A stretch of 64,000 nucleotides of DNA from Mesorhizobium jarvisii. GTDB lineage: Bacteria > Pseudomonadota > Alphaproteobacteria > Rhizobiales > Rhizobiaceae. Below the pieces are notes generated by a model. It worked only from the letters and a program-made list of their open reading frames with translations, was not told where the DNA came from and searched no databases. The stretch covers positions 186,001-250,000 of the forward strand of contig NZ_QZXA01000007.1 in assembly GCF_003601985.1 (NCBI RefSeq). Reading direction: 5' to 3'. The stretch's first letter is position 1, and every line of letters starts with the position of its first letter. This document shows positions 56,738 through 64,000 of this stretch, one piece after another. A program made the translations under genes and the position numbers.

Positions 56738-57656
56738 AGTCTTGCGCCTCCGAGCGCTCCAGTCCGACCGCGATACAACTGCCGATGACGAGGACGGCCC
56801 CGGCAATGGCGGTTGTCGTCAACCGTTCGCCGGACAGGGTCAGCAGCAACGTCGAGGCAATCGGCGTGAGATAGGCGACGACCGCGACCTTGCCGCTGCC
56901 TTCGAGCTTCAAGGCCCGCGACCAAAAGTAATAACCCAGCCCCATCGGACCGGCGCCGAGATAGAGTCCCAGGGCGAGATCGACGCCGGAGGGCCAGGCG
57001 ACGCCTTCGCCAGCGGACCAAAAAAGCGTCAAGGCGACACCGACCAGCGACGAAGGCAGCAGCAGGCGATCGGGCGAAGTGGCGAGCCGTCCCACCATCA
57101 CCGAATAGAAAGCCATGCACAGCGCAGATCCAAATGCGGCGAAATAGCCGACGATATCGCCCTGGAACCAGCTGCTCTCACGCCCTCCCGAAATCACTAA
57201 CGCAACACCCACGAAGCCAAGGGCCGCGGCAAGACCCAGCAAGACCGGGCGCCGGGGATTGTCGAAGGCGATCACTGCCGCGGCGACCATCAAGGGCCAG
57301 GTGTAGGCCACGAGATTGGCTTCGATCACCGGCATCGAGGCGAAGGCGATGTATTGCAGCACCATGGTGCCGACCAGACCGATGAATCCGACCGCGAGAG
57401 GTGCGAGTGCCGCCCTTGGCGCCATTGGCGGCGCTTCCTCGCGGCTCATGAACCGGATCAAGGCGAAGACCAATGCAGCTCCCGCAAATTGCAGGAACTG
57501 CACTTGCGATACCGGATGGGTTGCCAGCAGGGATTTGCCGACCAAAGCATTGGTCGACCACAAAGCCACCGCGCCGGCAGCAAAGACCAGCGCCGATATC
57601 GAGCCTGATCCATGCCAAAACAATCGGCCTGGGGCTCTATCCCTGTGTTGGACCAT
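56730..57656 (-). CDS. EamA/DMT-family transporter
   Basis: A 308-residue inner-membrane exporter with ten helices in two EamA repeats: the first starts ALVFAAGAVALWSTNALVGK and the second near DIVGYFAAFGSALCMAFYSV. Members export amino acids and other small metabolites. It lies 45 bases downstream of a putative 2-oxoglutarate-dependent oxygenase gene on the same strand and upstream of the small protein gene (eight-base overlap). Export of the oxygenase's product is a reasonable inference, with the nearby LysR regulator controlling the unit. Confidence 0.85.
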   Translation of the reverse strand: MVQHRDRAPGRLFWHGSGSISALVFAAGAVALWSTNALVGKSLLATHPVSQVQFLQFAGAALVFALIRFMSREEAPPMAPRAALAPLAVGFIGLVGTMVLQYIAFASMPVIEANLVAYTWPLMVAAAVIAFDNPRRPVLLGLAAALGFVGVALVISGGRESSWFQGDIVGYFAAFGSALCMAFYSVMVGRLATSPDRLLLPSSLVGVALTLFWSAGEGVAWPSGVDLALGLYLGAGPMGLGYYFWSRALKLEGSGKVAVVAYLTPIASTLLLTLSGERLTTTAIAGAVLVIGSCIAVGLERSEAQDYV

Positions 57657-57701
57657 GATCTCGTCCGAAGACCGGCTCCCACTTTTCGGGATTATGGTTG
57701 A

Positions 57702-58538
57702 TTACCATGATTCCCTGGCTCCGCCCGAAACCTGTGCTTCGGCGGCCGGGGTGGGCGTCGGATGTTCCGCCTCGAACCGGCGATAGGCCGGCAACTGGTT
57801 GGTCCAGACGTCTTCAGCCAGTTCGTTGACCCATTCACGGTCGTGATCATTGTCGGCGGCGAGATAGAACATGCGGTTGTCGTCGACATAGGGCTTGGCC
57901 ACAGAACGCTGGTTGAGCACAAGGGTGACGCGCTCGCCATACTGGATCGGGGCGGTGCGATGCAGGACGCCAAGGAACTGCCCGAGCGTCGCGTAGTTCA
58001 TCTTGTGATCGATGCGCATGATGCGGTTGCGCGGGATCTCGCGGCCGGATTCGAGGATGGCGCGGCCGGTCTCGGAATCGTCGCAATAGATTTCGAGATG
58101 GCCGCCGACGAGCGGATCGCTGATCGACAGCGGAATGAGTTCGGTAACCGGAACGCCGTCGCAATGCCATTCGACGGCGCCATCCCTGGGATTCATGAAG
58201 GTGACGGTCGAACCGACGATCGACAGCGGATAGGGCTCAAGTTTCGTGCCCATCATGTCGGATAGCCGCTCGAGGCGCAGCTTGTCGTGCAGCAACTCCT
58301 TGATTTCGGGAATGAAACGGTCGGCGCCGGTGATGAAGGTCAGGTCGAGGTGCTTGTGCACGGCGTGGCTGTCCTTGAGCTTCAAGGCGGCCTCCTCGAT
58401 TGCCGCGAGCAGCGCCGGGTCATAGCCATGCAGATACTGTGCAACGCCGAAACTCGACACTTTCCAGGCGGTTTCGTGGCCGATAATGGCCTCGCGGCTC
58501 ATCGCATAGCGCAGATCGGGTATGGTATGTGCGTTCAT
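57702..58538 (-). CDS. Putative Fe(II)/2-oxoglutarate-dependent oxygenase
   Basis: A 278-residue cytosolic protein with an HxD...H metal triad: H125 and D127 in VEWHCDGVP, and H193 in GVLHRTAPIQYGERVTLVLN, with R203 placed to bind 2-oxoglutarate. The double-stranded beta-helix segments (GGHLEIYCDDSETGR, VTLVLNQRS) fit the fold. It would hydroxylate or halogenate a small amine or amino acid, by analogy with similar genes next to exporters. It is divergent from a LysR regulator, with a DMT exporter behind. The start at 58538 (MNAHTIPDLRYAMSREAIIG) was chosen over an ATG eight codons upstream. Confidence 0.7.
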   Translation of the reverse strand: MNAHTIPDLRYAMSREAIIGHETAWKVSSFGVAQYLHGYDPALLAAIEEAALKLKDSHAVHKHLDLTFITGADRFIPEIKELLHDKLRLERLSDMMGTKLEPYPLSIVGSTVTFMNPRDGAVEWHCDGVPVTELIPLSISDPLVGGHLEIYCDDSETGRAILESGREIPRNRIMRIDHKMNYATLGQFLGVLHRTAPIQYGERVTLVLNQRSVAKPYVDDNRMFYLAADNDHDREWVNELAEDVWTNQLPAYRRFEAEHPTPTPAAEAQVSGGARESW

Positions 58539-58650
58539 TGTACTTCTCCAAGTGGGGGGCAAACACTTGGTTAACAGTCGATTAAATTAGCACCCCCTGT
58601 AAAATTAGGAATGCTGGTGCTAGTGTAAGCCCAGCTTAAGGTCGAAGCCG

Positions 58651-59610
58651 GTGCGTTTGCTCAGTCAGGTCAACCTCAATTCGCTGAAAATCGTGGAGAG
58701 TGCTGCGCGCCACGGGAATTTCACGCGAGCCGGAGAGGAGCAGTTCATCACTGCGTCAGCGGTCAGCCAGCGCGTCAAGAGCCTTGAGGATCAGCTGCGC
58801 TTCAAGATTTTCCAGCGCGGTGGCAATGCGGTGTCGCTGACGCCGGAAGGCGAGACCTATGTCTCGCGCGTTCGCGAGGCGCTGGAGCGGATCGTCGCCG
58901 CCAGCATGGAAGCGACCGGGCAATCGCAGGAACATGTGCTGAAGATATCCGTGCTGCCGACCTTCGCAGCACGCTGGCTGTTTCCGCGCCTGCCGGAGTT
59001 CCAGCGGCGACATCCCGATATCGTGATGCGGGTTTCGACCTCCTACGCGACGCATGAGTTCTCGACCTCGGATTTCGATCTCGAAATCCGCTATGGCGAC
59101 GGCCATTTCAACGGGCTGCCATCCGATCTGCTGTTTCGGGAGGACCTGACACCGGTGTGCAGCCGCAAACTGTTCCATGAGGTTCTCGGCGACAAGCCGG
59201 TGTCCAAGGTGGAGCCGGACGATCTCAGGCACTTCACACTTCTGCATTCCGACACCTGCACCCAGAACTGGCAGTCCTGGCTTGGCTTTGCCGGTGCCAG
59301 CTTCGTGCTCAGCGAGACCAAAAGCATCTATTTCGACTCGTGCATGATGTCCTATGAGGCCGCCAATGCCGGAATGGGCTTTGCCGTGGCCAACCGTGCC
59401 TATATGGCCAGCGACATCCGCGCCGAAAGGCTGGTCGCTCCCTTTGCCGTCCACCATCCGAATACCGCCGGCTGGTATTTCGTCTCACCCCAGAAGTGCT
59501 TTGCCGCACGTAAGGTGCTGCTGTTCAAACAATGGGTCATGGCGGAAGCGGCTTCGACGCAACGCCAATTGGACAGTGAAATCCGCGACTTGGCTACCGA
59601 AGCTGTCTGA
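58651..59610 (+). CDS. LysR-family transcriptional regulator (GcvA-like)
   Basis: A 319-residue regulator starting at GTG 58651. The helix-turn-helix reads LNSLKIVESAARHGNFTRAG, EEQFITASAVSQRVKSLEDQ; the effector domain has LKISVLPTFAARWLFPRLPE and DFDLEIRYGDGHFNGLPSDL, typical of the GcvA subclass that controls amino-acid-related genes. It is divergent from the oxygenase gene with a 112-base gap (58539-58650) rich in short AT repeats (ttaaattag, aaaattagg). It probably activates the oxygenase-exporter unit. Confidence 0.9.
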   Translation: MRLLSQVNLNSLKIVESAARHGNFTRAGEEQFITASAVSQRVKSLEDQLRFKIFQRGGNAVSLTPEGETYVSRVREALERIVAASMEATGQSQEHVLKISVLPTFAARWLFPRLPEFQRRHPDIVMRVSTSYATHEFSTSDFDLEIRYGDGHFNGLPSDLLFREDLTPVCSRKLFHEVLGDKPVSKVEPDDLRHFTLLHSDTCTQNWQSWLGFAGASFVLSETKSIYFDSCMMSYEAANAGMGFAVANRAYMASDIRAERLVAPFAVHHPNTAGWYFVSPQKCFAARKVLLFKQWVMAEAASTQRQLDSEIRDLATEAV

Positions 59611-59675
59611 AATTCGTATCAGCGCCCAATTGTCCCCCGATGACCGCCGGTCAGAAAATTGAGGACCATCGGTTA

Positions 59676-60266
59676 ATGGACGTCCAATCCATGCAACCTG
59701 TCCTGGCCGGCAAGATTGTGGAACTCAAGCCGCTTCAGCCGGGGCATTCGCAGGGCCTTCTGTGTGCGGCCGCGGACGGTGAGCTGTGGAACCTCGCGGC
59801 CACCGTGGTTCCCGGGCCAGCCACGATCGATGACTATGTAGCCTGCGCCCTGGCTGGACGACGGGCCGGGACCGTCATGCCTTATACAATCGTGCTGCGC
59901 GGCACGGGAGCGATCTGCGGGAGTACGCGGTTCTGGAAGATCGATCGCATGAACAGAAAATTGGAGATTGGGCACACGTGGCTCAGCGCTTCGGTTCAGC
60001 GATCAGGGGTCAATACCGAGGCAAAGTACCTTCTCCTGGCCCATGCCTTCGAGGTCATGGCGTGTGTGCGAGTGCAGTTCACCACCGATGAACTCAATGA
60101 CGCATCGAGAGCGGCCATTCTGCGGATAGGGGCAAAGCAGGAAGGGATCGTTCGCAACGAGCGGATCATGCCAGACGGCAGGAAACGCAATTCCGTGCGG
60201 TTCAGCATCATCGATTCCGAATGGCCTGACGTGAAGGCCATGCTTCTGCAGAAGATGCGGCGGTAG
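59676..60266 (+). CDS. GNAT-family N-acetyltransferase (RimJ/RimL-like)
   Basis: A 196-residue acetyltransferase. The start region LAGKIVELKPLQPGHSQGLL, central ICGSTRFWKIDRMNRKLEIG with HTWLSASVQRSGVNTEAKYL, then VQFTTDELNDASRAAILRIG and GAKQEGIVRNERIMPDGRKR match the RimJ/RimL-like GNAT branch that acetylates protein N-termini or small amines. The ATG at 59676 is better placed than one at 59640; a GAGGA site lies 12 bases upstream. The acceptor is unknown. Confidence 0.82.
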   Translation: MDVQSMQPVLAGKIVELKPLQPGHSQGLLCAAADGELWNLAATVVPGPATIDDYVACALAGRRAGTVMPYTIVLRGTGAICGSTRFWKIDRMNRKLEIGHTWLSASVQRSGVNTEAKYLLLAHAFEVMACVRVQFTTDELNDASRAAILRIGAKQEGIVRNERIMPDGRKRNSVRFSIIDSEWPDVKAMLLQKMRR

Positions 60267-60289
60267 TCGGCGCAGGCCGTTCGCCCGGA

Positions 60290-60802
60290 TCAGGCGAAAG
60301 CCCTGCCCTCTTCGGTACGCTGGAAATGCGCCAGATCGAGCGGCACGGAAGGACGGCCGAGGACAGTCAGGATCATATGCGCCTGGCCGCGATGATGGGT
60401 CTGGTGGTTGAAGACATGCGCCAGCGCGGGCGCAAGACGCTGCGAGACGGTGCGCATGTCCGACAGGGTCATATAGGTGAAGCGGCCCGACAGCGCCTTG
60501 TCGCTCAAGCCGGAGAGCCAGTCGATGATCCGCCGGTCCTCGGCCTCGCGCGCCGTCCTCAGCTTGGGCAAGGCCCGATGCAGTATGGCATCCAGCGCCG
60601 TCGGCGCGTCGCCCTCGCCGGTGAAGCGCTTCATCCAGATGCGATCGGCGGCGAGCAGATGGTTGAGGGTGCCCATCAGCGAGCCGAAGAAGGCGCCGAC
60701 GTCGCGATTGAATTCCTCTTCATCAAGGTCCGCGGCGGCATCATAGATGCGGCCATTGGCCCATTGATTATACGCCGCAAACATCATGAAGTGCTGTTTC
60801 AT
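60290..60802 (-). CDS. DinB-family metal-binding protein
   Basis: A 170-residue four-helix-bundle protein. The metal-binding histidines appear in LNHLLAADRIWM, HVFNHQTHHRGQAHMIL, the classical H...HxxxH DinB pattern. Members are thiol-dependent S-transferase-like or stress-related proteins. It is convergent with the acetyltransferase gene and divergent from the GST gene, which is interesting because DinB-like proteins and GSTs both handle low-molecular-weight thiols. The start at 60802 has no strong ribosome-binding site. Confidence 0.85.
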   Translation of the reverse strand: MKQHFMMFAAYNQWANGRIYDAAADLDEEEFNRDVGAFFGSLMGTLNHLLAADRIWMKRFTGEGDAPTALDAILHRALPKLRTAREAEDRRIIDWLSGLSDKALSGRFTYMTLSDMRTVSQRLAPALAHVFNHQTHHRGQAHMILTVLGRPSVPLDLAHFQRTEEGRAFA

Positions 60803-60869
60803 CTTTTCTCCCGCCGCCCCGTTTCGGGGTGTCGCGAGCGATACCTAGACCGCAAAGAGACCCGCGCCA

Positions 60870-61562
60870 ATGACCATTCTGCTTTATGAGCTCGTCGGGC
60901 GTGACGAGAGCCGTCCGTTCAGTCCGCATTGCTGGAAGGCGACAATGGCGCTGGCCCACAAGGGGCTCGATATCTCGACCGCGCCGACGCGTTTTCTCGA
61001 GGTGCCCGCCATCGAGGGCGGCGCCTCGAAAACCGTTCCGGTGATCCGCGACGGCGACAAGGTCGTCATCGATTCCTTCGACATCGCGCTCTATCTCGAG
61101 GAAGCCTATCCGGACCGGCCGACGCTGTTTGGCGGCGACGGTGGCAAGGCGATGGCGCGCTTCATCGAGCGCTGGTCGCAATTGACCATCCATCCCTACG
61201 TCACCACTGCGGCGCTCGTCGACCTCCATGCCATGCAGGACGAAGAAAACGCCGTGTATTTCCGGCAGAGCCGGGAGCAGCGCTTCGGCAGGCAGCTGGA
61301 AGATGTCGTCGCGGCGCGCGATGCCGGCCTGGCGGCGTTTCGGACTTCGCTCGAACCGCTGCGCTCGATGCTGGGCTACCAGCCTTTCATCGGCGGCACC
61401 TCACCGCTGTTTGCGGATTACATCGTCTTCGGCGCGCTGCAATGGGCGCGCATCGCCACGCCCTACCAGCTGCTTGAAGACAGCGATGCCGTGGCGCAAT
61501 GGTTCGCGCGTTGCCTCGACCTGCATGGCGGGCTGGGACGAAAGGTTGCGGCAGCGGCCTGA
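60870..61562 (+). CDS. Glutathione S-transferase
   Basis: A 230-residue GST. The thioredoxin-like N-terminal domain has RPFSPHCWKATMALAHKGLD with SPHCW at the active-site position, the cis-proline loop KTVPVIRDGDKVVIDSFDIA and ALYLEEAYPDRPTLFGGDGG. The helical C-terminal domain has TSLEPLRSMLGYQPFIGGTS and FADYIVFGALQWARI. It resembles the GstA-like, beta-etherase-related branch. It detoxifies or modifies an electrophile with glutathione; the substrate is unknown. Confidence 0.88.
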   Translation: MTILLYELVGRDESRPFSPHCWKATMALAHKGLDISTAPTRFLEVPAIEGGASKTVPVIRDGDKVVIDSFDIALYLEEAYPDRPTLFGGDGGKAMARFIERWSQLTIHPYVTTAALVDLHAMQDEENAVYFRQSREQRFGRQLEDVVAARDAGLAAFRTSLEPLRSMLGYQPFIGGTSPLFADYIVFGALQWARIATPYQLLEDSDAVAQWFARCLDLHGGLGRKVAAAA

Positions 61563-61645
61563 CGGCCGCAAGCGCTTGCCCTGCCCGCAAGGCAGATTGG
61601 ACGCGCCGTCTATCCGTGGCGAGAATCAGCGGCAGGACAGCGGGC

Positions 61646-61918
61646 CTACTTGGCCGCCTTCTTTGGCTTGCTGGTCTTCGGCTTGCTGGCTTTCGCGACA
61701 GCTTTCTCTTCCTTTGGAGCGGCTTTGGCCTTGCTGGCGCCAGATGCCTTCTTGGCCGGCGTCTTGGCTGCCGACGGCTTGCCCGCATCTTCCCGATCGA
61801 TATCGGCTGCCGCCTGGTGCCAATGGCGTTCGTGGTGACCCGCCGGTTGCCCCTCTTCCTGCCAGATCTGATGTGCGCGGTTGCGAATGCGCTCCTGACG
61901 ATCGTCTGCCATGGTCAT
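61646..61918 (-). CDS. DUF2934 protein with histone H1-like lysine-rich tail
   Basis: A 90-residue protein. The DUF2934 core RIRNRAHQIWQEEGQPAGHH is followed by ERHWHQAAADIDRED and a long lysine/alanine/proline tail (KTPAKKASGASKAKAAPKEE onward). The tail resembles those of bacterial DNA-compacting and histone H1-like proteins. The ATG at 61918 with a GGAGA ribosome-binding site is used; a second ATG two codons later is possible. Function is unknown; the tail suggests nucleic-acid binding. Confidence 0.78.
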   Translation of the reverse strand: MTMADDRQERIRNRAHQIWQEEGQPAGHHERHWHQAAADIDREDAGKPSAAKTPAKKASGASKAKAAPKEEKAVAKASKPKTSKPKKAAK

Positions 61919-62202
61919 GTTGTCTCCATTCGGGCCGACTTCAGCGCGGCGCCGACGCGTGACTATAGCAAGCAAAGCGTTGCTGTGCAGCCGTCTGATG
62001 TCGCCTGACGGCTTGCCGGCCTGACATAGATGTGCGTAGCGTTGCGGCCCTTCAATCCCCGCTTTGGGCACTCGTCATTCTGAAAGCCAGGCAATCGGCT
62101 TTCCGTCCGCTTCGCGGACCGCTCCTCACCCCTTGGCAATGGGCCGGGCGGCTTGTATAGAGCCCGCCACTCTCAATTCCATTTCTCAGACAAGGAAACC
62201 CC

Positions 62203-62625
62203 ATGGCGCTCGAACGCACCTTTTCCATGATCAAGCCGGACGCGACCCGGCGCAACCTCACCGGCGCCATCACCCAGATGCTCGAAGACGCCGGCCTGCG
62301 CGTCATCGCATCGCGCCGCGTCTGGATGAGCCGCCGCGAGGCGGAAGGTTTCTACGCCGTCCACAAGGACCGTCCCTTCTTCGGCGAACTGGTCGAGTTC
62401 ATGTCGTCGGCTCCGACGATCGTCCAGGTGCTGGAAGGCGAGAATGCCATTGCCAGGAACCGCGAAGTGATGGGCGCCACCAACCCGGCCAACGCCGCCG
62501 AAGGCACCATCCGCAAGGTCCACGCGCTGTCGATCGGCGAGAATTCGGTGCACGGCTCCGACGCGCCGGAAACCGCCGCGCAGGAGATCAAGTACTGGTT
62601 CTCGGACACCGAGATCGTCGGCTGA
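62203..62625 (+). CDS. ndk: Nucleoside diphosphate kinase
   Basis: A 140-residue enzyme balancing cellular NTP and dNTP pools. TFSMIKPDATRRNLTGAI is the N-terminal phosphate-binding loop, YAVHKDRPFFGELVEFM and MGATNPANAAEGTIRK are conserved, and the phosphoacceptor histidine is in ENSVHGSDAPETAAQEI. Length is normal. An AAGGAAACC site precedes the start, and a strong bidirectional hairpin follows. It stands alone. Confidence 0.97.
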   Translation: MALERTFSMIKPDATRRNLTGAITQMLEDAGLRVIASRRVWMSRREAEGFYAVHKDRPFFGELVEFMSSAPTIVQVLEGENAIARNREVMGATNPANAAEGTIRKVHALSIGENSVHGSDAPETAAQEIKYWFSDTEIVG

Positions 62626-62648
62626 GCCGATACTGCAAAATCTCATGC

Positions 62649-62675
62649 AAAAGGCCGGCGCTTCGCCGGCCTTTT
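62649..62675. terminator. Bidirectional terminator after ndk
   Basis: A perfect 12-bp stem (aaaaggccggcg / cgccggcctttt) with a 3-base loop and T-runs on both sides. It lies between convergent ndk and the YbaY/META gene and should terminate both. Confidence 0.9.
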
Positions 62676-62685
62676 CATTTGGCGA

Positions 62686-63450
62686 TCAGCTCGCGGCGCT
62701 GAAGCGCAGGATTTCGCGGCCGTCCTTGTCCGATATGGCGAGCTTGCCGGCATCGACCTTGTAGGATGCCGCCTTGGCCAAGGCATCGAACAACGCCTTT
62801 TCCTCGGCCATCACCTCCGGCGCGCAGGCCTTGTAGGTCGAGCCGATGCCGCTGATGGCGATCGCCTGGCCATCGACCTTGGCGGTGGCGAAGTAGGTGT
62901 TGCAGGGGCCGCTGCCGCCCGCCTTGCCAGCCTCGCTGACCCTGAGCGTCGCCTGCGGCGCGGTGATGGCGCCAATCCCATCGACGTAGTCGAGCACCCA
63001 GAGCTGGCCAAAGACGGAAGCCGCCGGCTCGGCGCCTGACGCCACCATTTTGAGCATGATGGTCTGCGGCGCGTCAGTCAGCGGGTCCAGCTGATGGCGC
63101 ACATCGGAAATGAACATCAACTTGCCGTCAACGGTGATCCGCGCCTGCAGCGCATAGGTCATCTGCGACCGGATCACCGAAGGATCGAACTTGATCTCGA
63201 AGCTGATCGGCACCTGGCCGGCCGGCTTGACCGTCTGCTCGCCGATGATCTTGCCCGGTGCATCGGCCAGTGAAACATCGGCAAGCTGGACGGAAAGCAC
63301 GGCGCTGGGCGGCAGGGCGATGCGTTCGCGATAGATCACCTCGCCCCTCACCGCCTTTTCGGCGGCCACGGACAGTTCCGGTACCGCCAGGATGCCGACG
63401 ACCAGAGGCACGAAACCGAAGACGAAGAACTCCGCGAGCCTGTCCAGCAT
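62686..63450 (-). CDS. Exported YbaY-type and META domain protein
   Basis: A 254-residue exported protein. An N-terminal hydrophobic segment (MLDRLAEFFVFGFVPLVVGI) is followed by a YbaY/YscW-like domain, with RGEVIYRERIALPPSAVLSV and ARITVDGKLMFISDVRHQLD. A C-terminal META/HslJ-like domain contains SGPCNTYFATAKVDGQAIAI and EKALFDALAKAASYKVDAGK, with two cysteines (in GPCNT and KACAPE) that may pair. The combination is common in alphaproteobacterial envelope proteins of unknown function. The start at 63450 fits the signal segment better than a start 18 codons upstream. Confidence 0.75.
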   Translation of the reverse strand: MLDRLAEFFVFGFVPLVVGILAVPELSVAAEKAVRGEVIYRERIALPPSAVLSVQLADVSLADAPGKIIGEQTVKPAGQVPISFEIKFDPSVIRSQMTYALQARITVDGKLMFISDVRHQLDPLTDAPQTIMLKMVASGAEPAASVFGQLWVLDYVDGIGAITAPQATLRVSEAGKAGGSGPCNTYFATAKVDGQAIAISGIGSTYKACAPEVMAEEKALFDALAKAASYKVDAGKLAISDKDGREILRFSAAS

Positions 63451-63545
63451 GACCACCTCCCTTGCCCGGACTGCCAATCCCCGGGGCTGATCAACCTCAC
63501 GCAATTGGCCAAAGGATTGCGGTCAATACATGGCTGCGACTGGAT

Positions 63546-64000
63546 TTATTCGGACGGTGACTTCCAGCGCTTTGCCGCCTGGGCGTCGGTTTCCTTGGCC
63601 TCGACCCAGCCACCTTCGGAACCATCGGCGCGATGCTCCTTCTTCCAGAAGGGCGCGCGCGATTTGAGGTAATCCATGAGAAAGTTCGCCGCTTCGAACG
63701 CGGCCTGGCGATGGCCGGAGGCGGCCACCACCAGCACGATATTCTCGCCCGGACGAACCTTGCCATGGCGGTGGATGACGGTGAGGCCCTGCAGCGGCCA
63801 GCGCTCAACCGCCTCGGTGGCGATGCGGCCGATCTCGGCCTCCGCCATGCCGGGATAATGTTCGAGCTCCAGTGCCGAGAGCGCGCCCTGCTCATCGCGG
63901 CAGAGGCCGGAGAAAGAAACCACCGCGCCAATGTCGCTGCGGCCTTGCGTCAGTCCGGCGATCTCGGCGGCGACGTCGAAATCCTCGCGCTGGATGCGCA
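63546..64000 (-). CDS. moaE: Molybdopterin synthase catalytic subunit MoaE, start codon at window edge
   Basis: About 151 residues are visible. The frame reads in from the edge as RIQREDFDVAAEIAGLTQGR, then SDIGAVVSFSGLCRDEQGAL, LEHYPGMAEAEIGRIATEAV, IHRHGKVRPGENIVLVVAAS and PFWKKEHRADGSEGGWVEAK with the catalytic lysines. The last two bases (reading tg) followed by CGC suggest the initiating ATG is cut by one base, so the protein is essentially complete. MoaE with MoaD forms molybdopterin from precursor Z. moaD and moaA/C should lie just beyond the edge or elsewhere. Confidence 0.93.
   Translation of the reverse strand, partial: RIQREDFDVAAEIAGLTQGRSDIGAVVSFSGLCRDEQGALSALELEHYPGMAEAEIGRIATEAVERWPLQGLTVIHRHGKVRPGENIVLVVAASGHRQAAFEAANFLMDYLKSRAPFWKKEHRADGSEGGWVEAKETDAQAAKRWKSPSE

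Overview
The window looks like a chromosomal segment of a high-GC alphaproteobacterium of the Rhizobiales, most probably Mesorhizobium or a close relative. The signs are an aapJQMP general amino-acid transporter, a Ros/MucR-type regulator, an HdaA with its clamp-binding motif, an NDUFS4-like complex I accessory subunit, and above all a run of five DUF680 genes, a family I know as essentially mesorhizobial. I see no phage, transposase, integrase, conjugation or CRISPR genes. Most genes are ordinary chromosomal metabolism and transport with a rich layer of regulators.

Layout. 1-5 kb: end of a DUF2459 gene, then aapJ-aapQ-aapM-aapP (minus strand). 5-14.3 kb: a DUF1326/DUF2182 cysteine- and methionine-rich pair, a cystathionine beta-lyase, an HPP-CBS membrane protein, an ECF sigma factor followed by a DUF4142-cupredoxin pair that carries the same promoter motif as the sigma gene, a CGNR regulator, and a three-gene set (alpha/beta hydrolase, SDR, small McrA-head-like protein). 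14.3-21.7 kb: enoyl-CoA hydratase divergent from a TetR regulator, DUF6065 protein, TPR protein, anion permease, glycosyltransferase, diguanylate cyclase and small proteins. 21.7-28.1 kb: two tRNAs (Arg-TCT, Pro-TGG), hdaA-AI-2E permease-phosphatidyltransferase divergent from purM-purN-hypothetical-sixA.

28.1-30.3 kb: tandem DUF680 array with duplicated leaders, matching terminators and matching distal palindromes. 30.4-35.3 kb: TctDE-like two-component system convergent with a NitT/TauT-type ABC transporter. 35.5-38.9 kb: UvrD-like helicase and dapB, then two very small membrane/lipoprotein genes, one with a general-stress (EcfG-type) promoter match. 39.4-43.6 kb: a 2,3-diaminopropionate ammonia-lyase operon with two amidohydrolases, the middle gene broken by a one-base frameshift, next to a divergent Lrp regulator. 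43.6-49 kb: flavin monooxygenase, agmatinase-like ureohydrolase, solitary molybdopterin oxidoreductase and a LysR regulator with direct repeats between the last two.

49-64 kb: class-C-type serine hydrolase, NmrA-like protein and aldo/keto reductase in a row; an ABC-F ATPase; Crp/Fnr regulator; MucR-like regulator with altered zinc ligands; a LysR-controlled set of putative Fe(II)/2-oxoglutarate oxygenase, DMT exporter and small protein; GNAT, DinB and GST genes; DUF2934 protein; ndk; a YbaY/META protein; and moaE running off the right edge.

The points most worth following up are the ECF sigma/DUF4142/cupredoxin unit with paired promoters and no visible anti-sigma factor, the expanding DUF680 array, the diaminopropionate operon with its frameshift, and the oxygenase-exporter-LysR unit. 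All functional statements come from reading the translated sequences; no database search was run.
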